Part shown: piece after piece, positions 42,967-51,160 of the stretch
How the letters are laid out: every line of letters begins with the position of its first letter
Position numbering within the stretch: the stretch's first letter is position 1
Source of the DNA: an uncultured Lachnobacterium sp.
GTDB taxonomy: Bacteria; Bacillota; Clostridia; Lachnospirales; Lachnospiraceae
Length of the DNA: 64,000 nucleotides
Direction: 5' to 3'
NCBI GenBank assembly: GCA_900550545.1
Contig: URSS01000002.1
Coordinates: 62,001-126,000, forward strand
The notes under the pieces: model-generated
Told to the model about the DNA's origin: nothing
What the model saw: only the letters and a program-made list of their open reading frames with translations
The model's database searches: none
Position numbers and translations under genes: made by a program

Positions 42967-43800
42967 TTATGCCCGCAATGTATAAAGCAGTTCTTCGAAA
43001 CAGACACCATCCGCAAGCGGCAAATCCATCTCTACCGACTTTTGAATGCATTTCTGGATAAACTTGGATGCCTTTCTTACCGATGCGGTAAATTCAACAC
43101 CGTTTACTGCATCCGCCGCAATAATTGAGGAAAAAATATCCCCGGTTCCTGCACGGGAATTTCCTACTTTATGGGTACGTATCATCTCATATCCTTTCTC
43201 TTTTTCATAACAGAAATTCGATACATAGGTCTTCTGCGGAATTCCCGTAATAACTACCTTTTCCGGTCCAATTGCTGAAATCTTTTCTGCCAGAACGATC
43301 AGTTCTCGCGTTGTCCAGCGCTCTTTGTACGGCGTATCGGTCAAAACACAGGCTTCCGTCACATTCGGAACTACGATATCCGCGTAACGCACCAGCTCTA
43401 CTATTTTTTTGCACATTTCATCCGTATAGGTAGGATAAGGCTTTCCATAATCTCCCATCACCGGATCAATGATCACAATTGAATCGTTCTCTTTAAACTG
43501 CCGGATAAAATCACTTACAATCTGAATCTGTTTCGCAGATCCCAGAAAACCAGTACAAATTCCTTTAAACTGCAGGTCCAGTCGTTTCCACTCCTGCATA
43601 TAAGCATTCATATTGTCTGTATAGTCGGTATAGAAAAAATGCTCATATCCGGTATGATTCGAGAAAATAGAAGTTGGAAGCGGACAACACTGCACTTTCA
43701 TCATCGAAATAATTGGAAGCTGTACGGCTATGGAGCACCGTCCAAATCCGGTAAAATCATTGATCAGTGCAATTTTTTTCTGATGATTATGATTGTTCAT
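42967..43800 (-). CDS. Pyridoxamine/pyridoxal kinase (PdxY/PdxK-like)
   Basis: A 277-residue ribokinase-fold kinase for vitamin B6 salvage. It begins KKIALINDFTGFGRCSIAVQLPIISMMKVQCCPLPTSIFSNHTGY, the pyridoxal-kinase N-terminal pattern. DPVMGDYGKPYPTYT (about 116-130) is the substrate-side loop, and HKVGNSRAGTGDIFSSIIAA holds the GTGD anion hole and catalytic Asp. Its start overlaps the end of the c-di-GMP protein gene by 14 bases, so the two are in one transcript. GGAGAT lies 12 bases ahead of the ATG. Confidence 0.88.
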   Translation of the reverse strand: MNNHNHQKKIALINDFTGFGRCSIAVQLPIISMMKVQCCPLPTSIFSNHTGYEHFFYTDYTDNMNAYMQEWKRLDLQFKGICTGFLGSAKQIQIVSDFIRQFKENDSIVIIDPVMGDYGKPYPTYTDEMCKKIVELVRYADIVVPNVTEACVLTDTPYKERWTTRELIVLAEKISAIGPEKVVITGIPQKTYVSNFCYEKEKGYEMIRTHKVGNSRAGTGDIFSSIIAADAVNGVEFTASVRKASKFIQKCIQKSVEMDLPLADGVCFEELLYTLRA

Positions 43801-45745
43801 TGTATTCTGTCTTTATCTCCTCGCTGATTTCTTTCAGACAATCGATCAAAATCGGATTAAACTGTCCGCATTCACCGTCTAAGATCATCTGCAGAGCCTT
43901 TTCATGCGAAAAAGCTTTCTTATAAACACGTTCACTTACCAAAGCGTCATAAACATCTGCCACAGATACCACCTGTGCAGAAATTGGAATCTCGTCCGCT
44001 TTCAATCCATCCGGATAGCCTTTTCCATCGAATCGCTCGTGGTGCCAGCGACAGATTTCGTGCGCCACTTTGACCATCGGCTCATCCTGATAGTTTTCCA
44101 AATGATCAAGTATTGCTGCACCGATAATCGTATGCGTCTTCATGATTTCAAACTCTTCTTTCGTCAGTTTGCCCGGTTTATTTAAAATCTTCTCATCCAC
44201 ACCTATTTTTCCGATGTCATGAAGAGAAGATGCCGTCGCAATCATAGCAACCATCTGACCATCCAGCTGATACTGGTCTGTCTTTTGAATCAGACGATCC
44301 AAAAGCATCTCGGTCAATTTGTTGATATGAAGTACATGACTTCCGCTCTCTCCATTACGAAATTCAACGATCTGACTTAAAATGCGGATCATCATCTGGT
44401 TATTTTTTTCTTTTTCATTGATCTGATCCTTAATAAGAGAAATCAGGCGTCGCTGCTTTGCGTATAATTTTATGGTATTTGTCACACGCTGGTAAACAAT
44501 TTTCGCATCGTATGGGCGGTTGATATAGTCAACAGATCCAAGTTCATATGCATGACGAATCGCCGTCTCTGTATGCTCACTCGAAATCATAATGACCGGA
44601 ATGTCTTCAATCCACTGTCTGCGGTTCATATAGGAAAGCACTTCAAATCCATCCATTCCCGGCAGGATAATATCCAGGAGTACAAGTGCAATTTCTCTGC
44701 CATGTTGCTCGAGCATCTGTATTCCATGTTCCCCATCTTCTGCATGAAGAATCTGATACTCTTTCTCTAACATCTGCGCAAGCAAATCTCTGTTGATTTC
44801 GGAATCATCTATAATAAGAATCTGTGGTTTCATGCGGTTTTTCTGCTCCAATGGGCTGATTTCCCCCTCATGATTCACCTTGTTTTTCTCCGTAACCACC
44901 ATATTCTTTTCTGTCTTTGCCTGATACATCAGTTTATCCGCACGGCTGACCGCACTCTCAATCGATTCATTGCAGGATACGACTCCACCAATACTAACAG
45001 ACAACTGTAGTTTTGAATATCCCGGAACACTCGCATGCTGAATGGCATGCTGTACCCGCTGCAGTTTGCGAATCAATATATCTTCATTGACATCCGGCAA
45101 AACCAAAATAAATTCATCACCGCCGTACCGCACCAGAATATCTGTTTTGCGGATACATTTCTTAATTGCATTCGCAACTGTAACAAGTGCCATATCTCCG
45201 GTGAGATGTCCGTAAGTATCGTTATATAGCTTAAAATCATCCACATCGATCAGTGCCACACCGGATGTCTGCATCCGCTTTTTTACATCTTCCTCATAAT
45301 AGAGGCGGTTATATGCTCCTGTCAAAGCATCTTTATACAATTTGTTATTATAAACGGTAAGTTTTTCTACGAGCTTTTCTCTTCCTATGGAATCAACAAA
45401 AGTTTCTTCCTCCATGCGGTTCAGTAACTCCATAACATACGGCTCTCCATCGATTTCCATATATTTTGCAATTACTTCAAACACTTCATTGTCCAGAAAT
45501 TCCAGCTTTGTTTTCTGTGTTTTCTCATGCAGTGCTTTTATAGAAATGCAGTTGTCACACAGATGTTGTTTTTTCCAGAAACTGTAGCACTGACATGAAG
45601 TATCTACTCCCTCCATGCCGTCTGTTTTCTGTTTTTGTGTTTCCTCTATTTCTTCCCCTTTAAGCAGACGCACAACGGAAAATATTTCTTTGTAAGTGTC
45701 GATTTTTTTCTCTGCTTCCTGCATTGTCATCTTCTTTTGTTCCAT
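43787..45745 (-). CDS. Hybrid GGDEF - receiver - HD-GYP cyclic-di-GMP protein
   Basis: A 652-residue soluble signalling protein. Residues 1-120 are a Cys-containing input region (CQCYSFWKKQHLCDNC, 51-66). A GGDEF diguanylate cyclase domain (about 135-285) has intact YGGDEF at 207-212 and an inhibitory-site RKTD (199-202) at the right distance. A receiver domain (about 307-425) has acidic pair D313/D314 and phospho-acceptor D358; the usual KP is RP (410-411). A C-terminal HD-GYP phosphodiesterase (about 455-645) has HD at 509-510 and GYP at 576-578. So it may both make and degrade c-di-GMP, switched by phosphorylation from an unseen kinase. No membrane segment. The domain order is unusual. A decayed gene lies just upstream. 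Confidence 0.93.
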   Translation of the reverse strand: MEQKKMTMQEAEKKIDTYKEIFSVVRLLKGEEIEETQKQKTDGMEGVDTSCQCYSFWKKQHLCDNCISIKALHEKTQKTKLEFLDNEVFEVIAKYMEIDGEPYVMELLNRMEEETFVDSIGREKLVEKLTVYNNKLYKDALTGAYNRLYYEEDVKKRMQTSGVALIDVDDFKLYNDTYGHLTGDMALVTVANAIKKCIRKTDILVRYGGDEFILVLPDVNEDILIRKLQRVQHAIQHASVPGYSKLQLSVSIGGVVSCNESIESAVSRADKLMYQAKTEKNMVVTEKNKVNHEGEISPLEQKNRMKPQILIIDDSEINRDLLAQMLEKEYQILHAEDGEHGIQMLEQHGREIALVLLDIILPGMDGFEVLSYMNRRQWIEDIPVIMISSEHTETAIRHAYELGSVDYINRPYDAKIVYQRVTNTIKLYAKQRRLISLIKDQINEKEKNNQMMIRILSQIVEFRNGESGSHVLHINKLTEMLLDRLIQKTDQYQLDGQMVAMIATASSLHDIGKIGVDEKILNKPGKLTKEEFEIMKTHTIIGAAILDHLENYQDEPMVKVAHEICRWHHERFDGKGYPDGLKADEIPISAQVVSVADVYDALVSERVYKKAFSHEKALQMILDGECGQFNPILIDCLKEISEEIKTEYNEQS

Positions 45746-45747
45746 CT

Positions 45748-46041
45748 TTATTTCCCATCTTTCGTTTGTCTGGACTGTCTTGCCCTTGCGACTTCTGCAC
45801 TCAGCGTTCTCTCAATTTGTACAATATTGACCGGCTTGCTCAAATGTGCATACCCCTCAGCAATGATTCTATATTTGCTTCTAAAATTCGCTGCTCATTC
45901 CAATTGAATGCTTTTCAAAAATTCCTCATGAAATACAACTTCCGGCTGCAAAATCATCTCTCCGCTTTCTATTTTCGCCATGTCTCCATAACAAAGTGTA
46001 TGGTTTCTTGAGTGCCGCAGACAATACCCGGTTCTTCTCGC
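45748..46041 (-). pseudogene. Decayed response-regulator-like gene
   Basis: Between two stops the minus strand reads one frame with a single internal TGA (45895-45897). The part before it, from an ATG at 45981, gives MAKIESGEMILQPEVVFHEE and a few more residues. The part after it gives KYRIIAEGYAHLSKPVNIVQ and continues IERTLSAEVARARQSRQTKDGK. The latter looks like the end of a receiver domain (K-P-V-N). It ends 2 bases before the GGDEF-receiver-HD-GYP gene, so an operon partner has probably decayed. The original full product cannot be named. Confidence 0.6.
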
Positions 46042-46140
46042 TCACCCTATGTATTCCATGTTAAATTCGTTTGTAAACTAACTGCTATATAGTATAAACG
46101 CACGAAAACAAAAGGTCAAACTCATTTCCCATTTTTAAAC

Positions 46141-46179
46141 AAAAAAGTTCCGGCAACTTACTGTCTGCCGGAACTTTTT
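46141..46179. terminator. Terminator of the small peptide gene
   Basis: Stem AAAAAAGTTCCGGCA/TGCCGGAACTTTTT (46141-46155 with 46166-46179), 10-base loop. Works on both strands. Confidence 0.88.
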
Positions 46180-46182
46180 CTG

Positions 46183-46263
46183 TTATTCATAAACATGTTT
46201 CTTTTTATCTTTGGCTTTCGCCTGTTTTTTCTTTAATGGATGTTTTGGGTTTTTATCTGCCAT
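46183..46263 (-). CDS. 26-residue lysine-rich peptide (small ORF)
   Basis: An ATG at 46263 opens a 26-codon frame, MADKNPKHPLKKKQAKAKDK then KKHVYE, about 40% Lys. GAGG lies 9 bases before this ATG; a second in-frame ATG at 46269 is too close to that site. The unit has a clear promoter (TTGACT-N17-TATAAC) and a strong terminator right after the stop, giving a stand-alone transcript of about 200 bases. I do not recognise a family. The charge suggests binding to nucleic acid, ribosome or membrane. It could alternatively be the coding part of a dual-function small RNA. Confidence 0.65.
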   Translation of the reverse strand: MADKNPKHPLKKKQAKAKDKKKHVYE

Positions 46264-46346
46264 CTTCATACGCCTCTTTTCTGTTGTCATCTGATTGATG
46301 GCTTCTATTTGTCACTTATTAATGTGATATTTCTTTGTCTGAGTAT

Positions 46347-46375
46347 GTTATAGCACCATCCGTTAGCACAGTCAA
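46347..46375 (-). promoter_or_regulatory. Promoter of the small Lys-rich peptide gene
   Basis: Minus strand: TTGACT (46370-46375), 17 bases, TATAAC (46347-46352). Predicted leader of about 75 bases to the ATG at 46263. I see nothing else in 46380-46451. Confidence 0.75.
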
Positions 46376-46451
46376 GCATGGACTGCTAAATTTATGTGAA
46401 GATTTTGTGACTGTTATATCAATTGTGCATACAATTCGCCCAATTCTCATA

Positions 46452-47210
46452 TCATTTGATTGTTGCAGAAGCAGAAATATATCCTGCCGCATATGGTCCT
46501 AATGCGTATGGCTCTGCATAAAATACTGCCTTACCATTCTTCACATAAAATGAAGAGTTAAAATCCATATTTTTCAGGTTATCCTGTAATAACTTTCTTC
46601 CATCCTCATCTCCTATTGCCGGATAGAATCCTGCTTCTTCGCCCATTTTATCATACTTTTTCAGATAAAGTTTCTTCACCTTTTGATTCAACTGTTTCTT
46701 ACTGATTCCAAATATTTTAGCTGCAGTAAGCTTTTCTCCGGTCCGTGCATCAAATGTCAGACAGCTACAATACGGATTACCGTGTGCTCCACCAGTAAAC
46801 AGATAACCACTGAGCATTACACTAAAGTACTTATCATCATTGGAATACACTTTATATGTAATTTCATCTCCATATGTAATTTCTAAATTATTATCTTTTT
46901 TAATCTCATTCTTATATTCTTTTGCATTCTTTTTCCACTGATTGATTAGACGATTTTTCTCTTTGGTCAATGCCTGATTGATCTTCTTTGCGGCGTCTGT
47001 GTCATTTTTAATCTGTGGAAATTTTCCTTTGACCGTAAAATATGCCGTTCCATCATCCCATTTGTACTCTTTCGAATACGCGACTTTCTTTACTTGATAA
47101 TTAGCTGCTGCATTTGTCTCCTGTGCAGATGTTGCCAGCATACCGAAAGAAAGACTGGCTGCCAATACAATTGCTCCGAATTTCTTTAATATTTTAATTC
47201 TTGATTTCAT
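46452..47210 (-). CDS. Secreted DUF3298/RsiV-like protein (second paralogue)
   Basis: A 252-residue exported protein with signal peptide MKSRIKILKKFGAIVLAASLSFGMLATSAQ (cleavage near residue 30-35). The mature domain parallels the 24257-24985 protein: a strand-rich start (YAVKGKFPQIKNDTDAAKKINQALTKEK-like), FSVMLSGYLFTGGAHGNPYCSCLTFDARTGEKLTAAKIFGISKKQ, then GEEAGFYPAI and a final sheet AVFYAEPYALGPYAAGYISASATI. This is the DUF4163/DUF3298 pattern. No anchor or sigma-binding region is present. Function outside the cell is unknown. GAGGAGG precedes the ATG. Confidence 0.75.
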   Translation of the reverse strand: MKSRIKILKKFGAIVLAASLSFGMLATSAQETNAAANYQVKKVAYSKEYKWDDGTAYFTVKGKFPQIKNDTDAAKKINQALTKEKNRLINQWKKNAKEYKNEIKKDNNLEITYGDEITYKVYSNDDKYFSVMLSGYLFTGGAHGNPYCSCLTFDARTGEKLTAAKIFGISKKQLNQKVKKLYLKKYDKMGEEAGFYPAIGDEDGRKLLQDNLKNMDFNSSFYVKNGKAVFYAEPYALGPYAAGYISASATIK

Positions 47211-47280
47211 GTGTGAACCTCCTCGTTATTTTTGTATATAGATTCTATTCCTGATTCATCGTTCAAATCACTTCACCCTT

Positions 47281-47895
47281 TCAACTTATCTGCATTTCAT
47301 GTAAGAAATGATCCATATGCTCTTCCAGTAGCTTTATCACATTTCTCTTGTCTTCTACTCCATCATATATGCTGTAAAGTAAAAAAATAGGTCCATAAAA
47401 ATCAAGTGCTATCTGTCTGGCTTTCCTTGCATCTTCCAGCATTCCTGAAAACAAAGCTTCTATATAAGTTAATGGTCCGCTTGCAAGGTAATTCTGATAT
47501 AACTGTGCCATCTGTGACTCCCTATACTGTTCCAATGTCAACATCTTACGGAAACAGCATGGGAACTCTTCTTCTGTCCAATGAAGAAACTGCACCTTTG
47601 TGAACTGCTTAATCTTGTCAAATGCTGTTTCTTTGTATTCCGCTATAACTTTTGACATTTCTCCTTCTGGCATTTCATATTGCTTTACTCTCTCCATATC
47701 TAATTCATTCATTTTTTCAATAATGCTATCCAATATCTCCTGCTTGCTTTTATAATGCTTATACAATGCAGCCTTGGTTACTCCCAGCTTTGAGGCAATA
47801 TCATTCATGGATGTCCCCATATATCCACTCTGTGCAAATAACTTCAAAGCTTCTTCCAGTATTTTTTCCTTTGTGTTCTTTTCATTGACTTCCAT
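47281..47895 (-). CDS. TetR/AcrR-family transcriptional regulator
   Basis: A 204-residue regulator. The helix-turn-helix is at about 8-52: KEKILEEALKLFAQSGYMGTSMNDIASKLGVTKAALYKHYKSKQEILDSI, the classical TetR pattern. The C-terminal ligand-binding half is divergent, so the inducer is unknown. The start is the ATG at 47895; an in-frame TTG at 47907 precedes it. It follows a damaged zinc-ribbon gene by 30 bases, probably in one transcript, and may control that unit. No transporter gene, the usual target, is adjacent. Confidence 0.9.
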   Translation of the reverse strand: MEVNEKNTKEKILEEALKLFAQSGYMGTSMNDIASKLGVTKAALYKHYKSKQEILDSIIEKMNELDMERVKQYEMPEGEMSKVIAEYKETAFDKIKQFTKVQFLHWTEEEFPCCFRKMLTLEQYRESQMAQLYQNYLASGPLTYIEALFSGMLEDARKARQIALDFYGPIFLLYSIYDGVEDKRNVIKLLEEHMDHFLHEMQIS

Positions 47896-47925
47896 ACTTC
47901 TTTCCAAATTAACACTATTGACAAG

Positions 47926-48297
47926 TTACCTAAGTGTATATTCCAGATTCACATATTTCCCCACAAGTGCATTTAGTTTGTCTACCCTTGGAAGTCCTTC
48001 TATATGCAAATCATTTATTTCATTTATCAATTGCTTTTTAAACTCTTCGAATTGTCCGTTGTCGCTGAGTTCATCATATCTCTTCCAGTAATCCAATTTT
48101 GGAAGCATTTCCTTCAAATAAGATTGTGCCTGTTCTTCAGTAAAATTTTCATTTACCATATTTTTTACACACACATCAATCAATTCATTCATATCGTTAT
48201 ATGTATAAGTTCCATCAGCATAGCACCATTTACAATACTCCTCGTTCAATGTGCCATCTTTGTCACGACCTAATATAGAATCATCTTCAATTGGCAT
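47926..48297 (-). CDS. Zinc-ribbon domain protein, probably 5'-damaged
   Basis: A 123-residue frame resembling the putative zinc-ribbon family PF12674 (pattern C-x2-CGMP...DGSxNxEYCxYC). Here DGTLNEEYCKWCYADGTYT supplies the second Cys pair at about 22 and 25. Upstream of the ATG the frame continues back through GDGCGMP, where the first family Cys reads Gly (GGT, one base from TGT). It then hits an in-frame TGA, preceded by ATG-GAT-TTA-TCT-TTA. So the first knuckle is half lost and the true N-terminus interrupted. Translation from 48297 is possible, but GGAGG is 13 bases away. Helical remainder. Likely a degrading gene upstream of the TetR gene. Confidence 0.6.
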   Translation of the reverse strand: MPIEDDSILGRDKDGTLNEEYCKWCYADGTYTYNDMNELIDVCVKNMVNENFTEEQAQSYLKEMLPKLDYWKRYDELSDNGQFEEFKKQLINEINDLHIEGLPRVDKLNALVGKYVNLEYTLR

Positions 48298-48422
48298 TCC
48301 ACAGCCATCACCTCCATAACTATATCATAAAGATAAATCCATGTTCTGAAAAGCAACCTGCTGTTGCATTCTTAAAATAGAACACCTCTGTGTTTCCCAC
48401 TTTTACTGCCATGTTTTGCCTA

Positions 48423-49265
48423 CTACATCAGGAAATTCTCCCAAAATTCTTTTGAATCCGGGATTGATAATGCATCCTCTTTATCAAACTGCGCAAGATA
48501 CTCCTGTACTTTCTGTGCATCCTGCGAATTTTTGTAAGTCAATTCCCAATGGCTTATGATCTGACCATCCTTGCATTTATTGCTCACGATCCCCTGCTCT
48601 GTAAATGCCGTGATCGTCCAGACATCTTTGTCCTCGTCGCTTTTGGAAACACTCGCATATTCCGTAATTCCATCACTTTCTCTTACACCACTTGTCGTTT
48701 CCCCGGTAAGCATGACTTCCTGATACTTTGACATTGCCATGCTTTCCATCTCCTGTGCGCGTTTTGCAACACGAAGAATCGTCTGATCATCCGTTTGCAG
48801 CAATTTCGTCCAGTTTTTTTCGTGCTTGACTTCTTCCCCTGTAGAAACCTCGTTTCGTTCGTCTCCACTGCCTGCCACCACGTCCCCGGAACCGCCTGCT
48901 GCCACATTAAGCGCCGCTGCGGAAGCGGCAGTCGTTTTCATGGCAGAATCAGCCTCTGCTGCAGCTTTTTTAGCGGCTTCCTCTTGCAATTCTTCCTGCA
49001 GCTTCAGCCGTTCCTTAAAGGCATCGATATATTGATCCATGCCTTCAAGCATCTTGTCCCACTCTTCATTCGTCATATCGCGCCAATCCGTGTCTTCCCG
49101 CAATTTCTGCGCGGTAATGTCATGTGCTTCCTGATATTTCTTCATAACTTCGGAAATATCCGGCTTTTCTGTTTCCGCATCGGATGAATCTTTTTTGCTT
49201 TTGGTAAACATATCATAATTCTGATAGCTTTGATTACCAAAAGGATTCACTTGTGCAATACTCAT
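48423..49265 (-). CDS. Uncharacterised soluble protein with coiled-coil segment
   Basis: A 280-residue protein I do not recognise. It starts MSIAQVNPFGNQSYQNYDMF, low-complexity and Asn/Gln-rich, then an acidic helical region with a likely coiled coil (FKERLKLQEELQEEAAKKAAAEAD, about 82-105). A small-residue linker (AASAAALNVAAGGSGDVVAGSGD) follows. The C-terminal domain has strand-like segments (VWTITAFTEQGIVSNKCKDGQIISHWELTY). No signal peptide or membrane helix. The start at 49265 is set by AAGGAG. The 5' leader holds a hairpin ACCGCTG/CAGCGGT (49305-49331). It stands alone between the zinc-ribbon and DUF6483-like genes. Confidence 0.65.
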   Translation of the reverse strand: MSIAQVNPFGNQSYQNYDMFTKSKKDSSDAETEKPDISEVMKKYQEAHDITAQKLREDTDWRDMTNEEWDKMLEGMDQYIDAFKERLKLQEELQEEAAKKAAAEADSAMKTTAASAAALNVAAGGSGDVVAGSGDERNEVSTGEEVKHEKNWTKLLQTDDQTILRVAKRAQEMESMAMSKYQEVMLTGETTSGVRESDGITEYASVSKSDEDKDVWTITAFTEQGIVSNKCKDGQIISHWELTYKNSQDAQKVQEYLAQFDKEDALSIPDSKEFWENFLM

Positions 49266-49448
49266 TTTTCTCCTTTCCGCGGTCAATCTGTCAGTCATGA
49301 CCGCACCGCTGTCCGGAAAGGTCCCAGCGGTAATAAGTAATTATTTGCAAAAAAAGCACTGTACCTCAATAATTTTGAGATACAATACTTCCATGCTTCT
49401 ATTATATCGGCACATATTGTAGACTTCTTTAATGTTCTATCACAATAT

Positions 49449-49829
49449 TTAATCCAAACCTTCCCCAAGCACTCCCATTCCCTTGCGGTCTGCAAGACTC
49501 TGCGCGCCTTCCTTTACCTCGTCTCTACTGTAATCATGTGCCTCAAGGAATTCTTCCGGCAGTTCATTCAAATAATCATAAAATCCCAAAGCCACCTCGA
49601 ATGTTCCTTCTTCATCACGGTCCAATTCCTCATATAATCTGTTTTCCGCCTCATTGATTTTTCCAGCATCCACCATAGCAATCAGGCGCGCATACAAACT
49701 GTCTGCTGCCGTATACTTGTCTTCCTGCTGATATTCATAAGTCGCTGTATTTTTTCCAAATAAAATTTTAGCAAGCATGCGTGTCATATCGCGCACCTGC
49801 CGCATAATAAAATCATTTTCGTATGCCAT
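49449..49829 (-). CDS. DUF6483-like small protein
   Basis: A 126-residue cytoplasmic protein beginning MAYENDFIMRQVRDMTRMLAKILFGK, a start pattern I associate with DUF6483 proteins of Lachnospiraceae. The rest is helical and TPR-like (ADSLYARLIAMVDAGKINEAENRLYEEL), with an acidic C-terminus. Function unknown. GGAGG lies 9 bases before the ATG. It is divergent from the LysR gene. The 150-base gap downstream holds a short palindrome CTCAA-N5-TTGAG (about 49357-49371) and a TATAAT near 49397 that may be the next gene's -10. Confidence 0.6.
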   Translation of the reverse strand: MAYENDFIMRQVRDMTRMLAKILFGKNTATYEYQQEDKYTAADSLYARLIAMVDAGKINEAENRLYEELDRDEEGTFEVALGFYDYLNELPEEFLEAHDYSRDEVKEGAQSLADRKGMGVLGEGLD

Positions 49830-49924
49830 AATTTGTTTCCTCCAGATATATTTTATATCTTACCACACAAGCTTAGACAACACTAGGAATTTTTCGTTTT
49901 ATTTTATCGTGTAATCCCACAAAT

Positions 49925-49953
49925 TTGACAATTATATACAAAATATTTATCAT
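49925..49953 (+). promoter_or_regulatory. Promoter of the LysR regulator gene
   Basis: TTGACA (49925-49930), 17 bases, TATCAT (49948-49953), 32 bases before the ATG at 49985. Confidence 0.8.
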
Positions 49954-49984
49954 AAAAACAAAAGCGCAAAGGACAGGTATTTTC

Positions 49985-50887
49985 ATGACTCTTCAACAAT
50001 TAAAATACATTGTAACCGTAGCGGAAACCGGAACCATTACCGAAGCCGCAAACCAATTATACATTTCCCAGCCAAGCCTGACAAATGCCATCCATGAACT
50101 GGAAAAGGAAATGCATATCACGATTTTCCATCGCTCAAATAAAGGAATCTGTCTCTCAAAAGAGGGGGAAGATTTTTTAGGATATGCCAGACAGGTATTA
50201 GAACAGGCTTCTATCCTAGAGGACAAATATAAAAAAAACAATGGTGGAAAAAAGAAATTTTGTGTTTCCACACAGCACTACTCTTTTGCGGTCAATGCTT
50301 TTGTGGATCTGATTCAGGAATATGGACAGGAAGAATATGATTTCAGTCTGCGCGAAACACAGACCTATGAAATTATTGAAGATGTTGCACATATGCGAAG
50401 TGAAATTGGCATTCTGTTTCTTAATGAATTTAACGAAACCGTACTGCAGAAAATTCTAAAATCCAATGATTTGAAATTTCACGAGCTTTATGTTGCCAAG
50501 CCACATGTATTTCTCAGCAGTCATCATCCACTGGCGCAAAAATCTGTCATCACAAACGAAGAGCTTCAGGAATATCCATATCTTTCTTTTGAACAGGGAG
50601 AACATAACTCTTTTTATTTTTCAGAAGAGATCTTTTCTCCTTCCGAACGAAAGAAAAATATACGTGTACGTGACCGGGCAACCCTGTTCAATCTTCTGAT
50701 TGGATTGAATGGTTATACGGTGTGCAGTGGTATCATTGACGAAAAGCTGAATGGAAGTGACATTATTGCTGTTCCACTGGCTGATGAAAGTGAAATGCAT
50801 ATCGGCTATATTACCCACCGCAAAGGCCTGCTCAGCCGTCTTGGTGAAACCTATCTCGCTGCACTGCACAAGTACCTCCTGTCATAA
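49985..50887 (+). CDS. LysR-family transcriptional regulator (MtaR/MetR-like candidate)
   Basis: A 300-residue LysR-type activator. The winged helix is at residues 1-60: MTLQQLKYIVTVAETGTITEAANQLYISQPSLTNAIHELEKEMHITIFHRSNKG. The effector-binding domain follows from about 90 (KKKFCVSTQHYSFAVNAFVDLI). Start at 49985 from the family N-terminus and an AGGACAGG site. Downstream, the convergent MetE-like gene carries a perfect ATAGTTTGAAACTAT box, the sequence known for MtaR/MetR regulators of methionine genes in streptococci. I therefore infer that this protein controls methionine-related genes. Direct evidence is only proximity and the box. Confidence 0.82.
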   Translation: MTLQQLKYIVTVAETGTITEAANQLYISQPSLTNAIHELEKEMHITIFHRSNKGICLSKEGEDFLGYARQVLEQASILEDKYKKNNGGKKKFCVSTQHYSFAVNAFVDLIQEYGQEEYDFSLRETQTYEIIEDVAHMRSEIGILFLNEFNETVLQKILKSNDLKFHELYVAKPHVFLSSHHPLAQKSVITNEELQEYPYLSFEQGEHNSFYFSEEIFSPSERKKNIRVRDRATLFNLLIGLNGYTVCSGIIDEKLNGSDIIAVPLADESEMHIGYITHRKGLLSRLGETYLAALHKYLLS

Positions 50888-50921
50888 GGAGGTACCCGCA
50901 CATATAAGTAATTTCTGATTT

Positions 50922-50999
50922 TTATTCGCAGCATACCTGATTACGCCCGCTTTGTTTTGCCCGGTAAAGTTGTGCATCTGCTTGCAGAAACACATCTTT
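50922..50999 (-). pseudogene. Remnant of a GGDEF domain C-terminus
   Basis: The minus strand reads KDVFLQADAQLYRAKQSGRN then QVCCE and stop, the standard end of a diguanylate cyclase domain (ADxALYxAKxxGRN). An in-frame stop lies directly before it and no upstream part remains. Only about 26 codons survive. The rest of the 50888-51160 gap shows no gene, apart from a near-consensus MET-box at 51103-51117. Confidence 0.8.
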
Positions 51000-51160
51000 T
51001 TAAATCTCATATGCTTACTCAAAACGTATACTCTCCTATGGTAATCCTTATATACTAAAAGTACTAAAGTTCTGTTGTAACATAATTTTCTTAAAAGTAA
51101 ATATAGTTTTAAGCTATGGCAAATATTTAAAAATTGTTGCAGATATGTAAGAACAATATT

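Noticed and set aside
1354..45229. Long open frames antisense to glnS, addA, addB and feoB
   Set aside because: They lack ribosome-binding sites and recognisable domains and lie opposite well-identified genes; they arise from codon bias of the true strand.
45748..46041. Selenoprotein with in-frame TGA as Sec
   Set aside because: The residues before and after the TGA (28 and about 48) do not match a known selenoprotein, I see no SECIS-like hairpin directly after the codon, and there is no ribosome-binding site. Decay is simpler.
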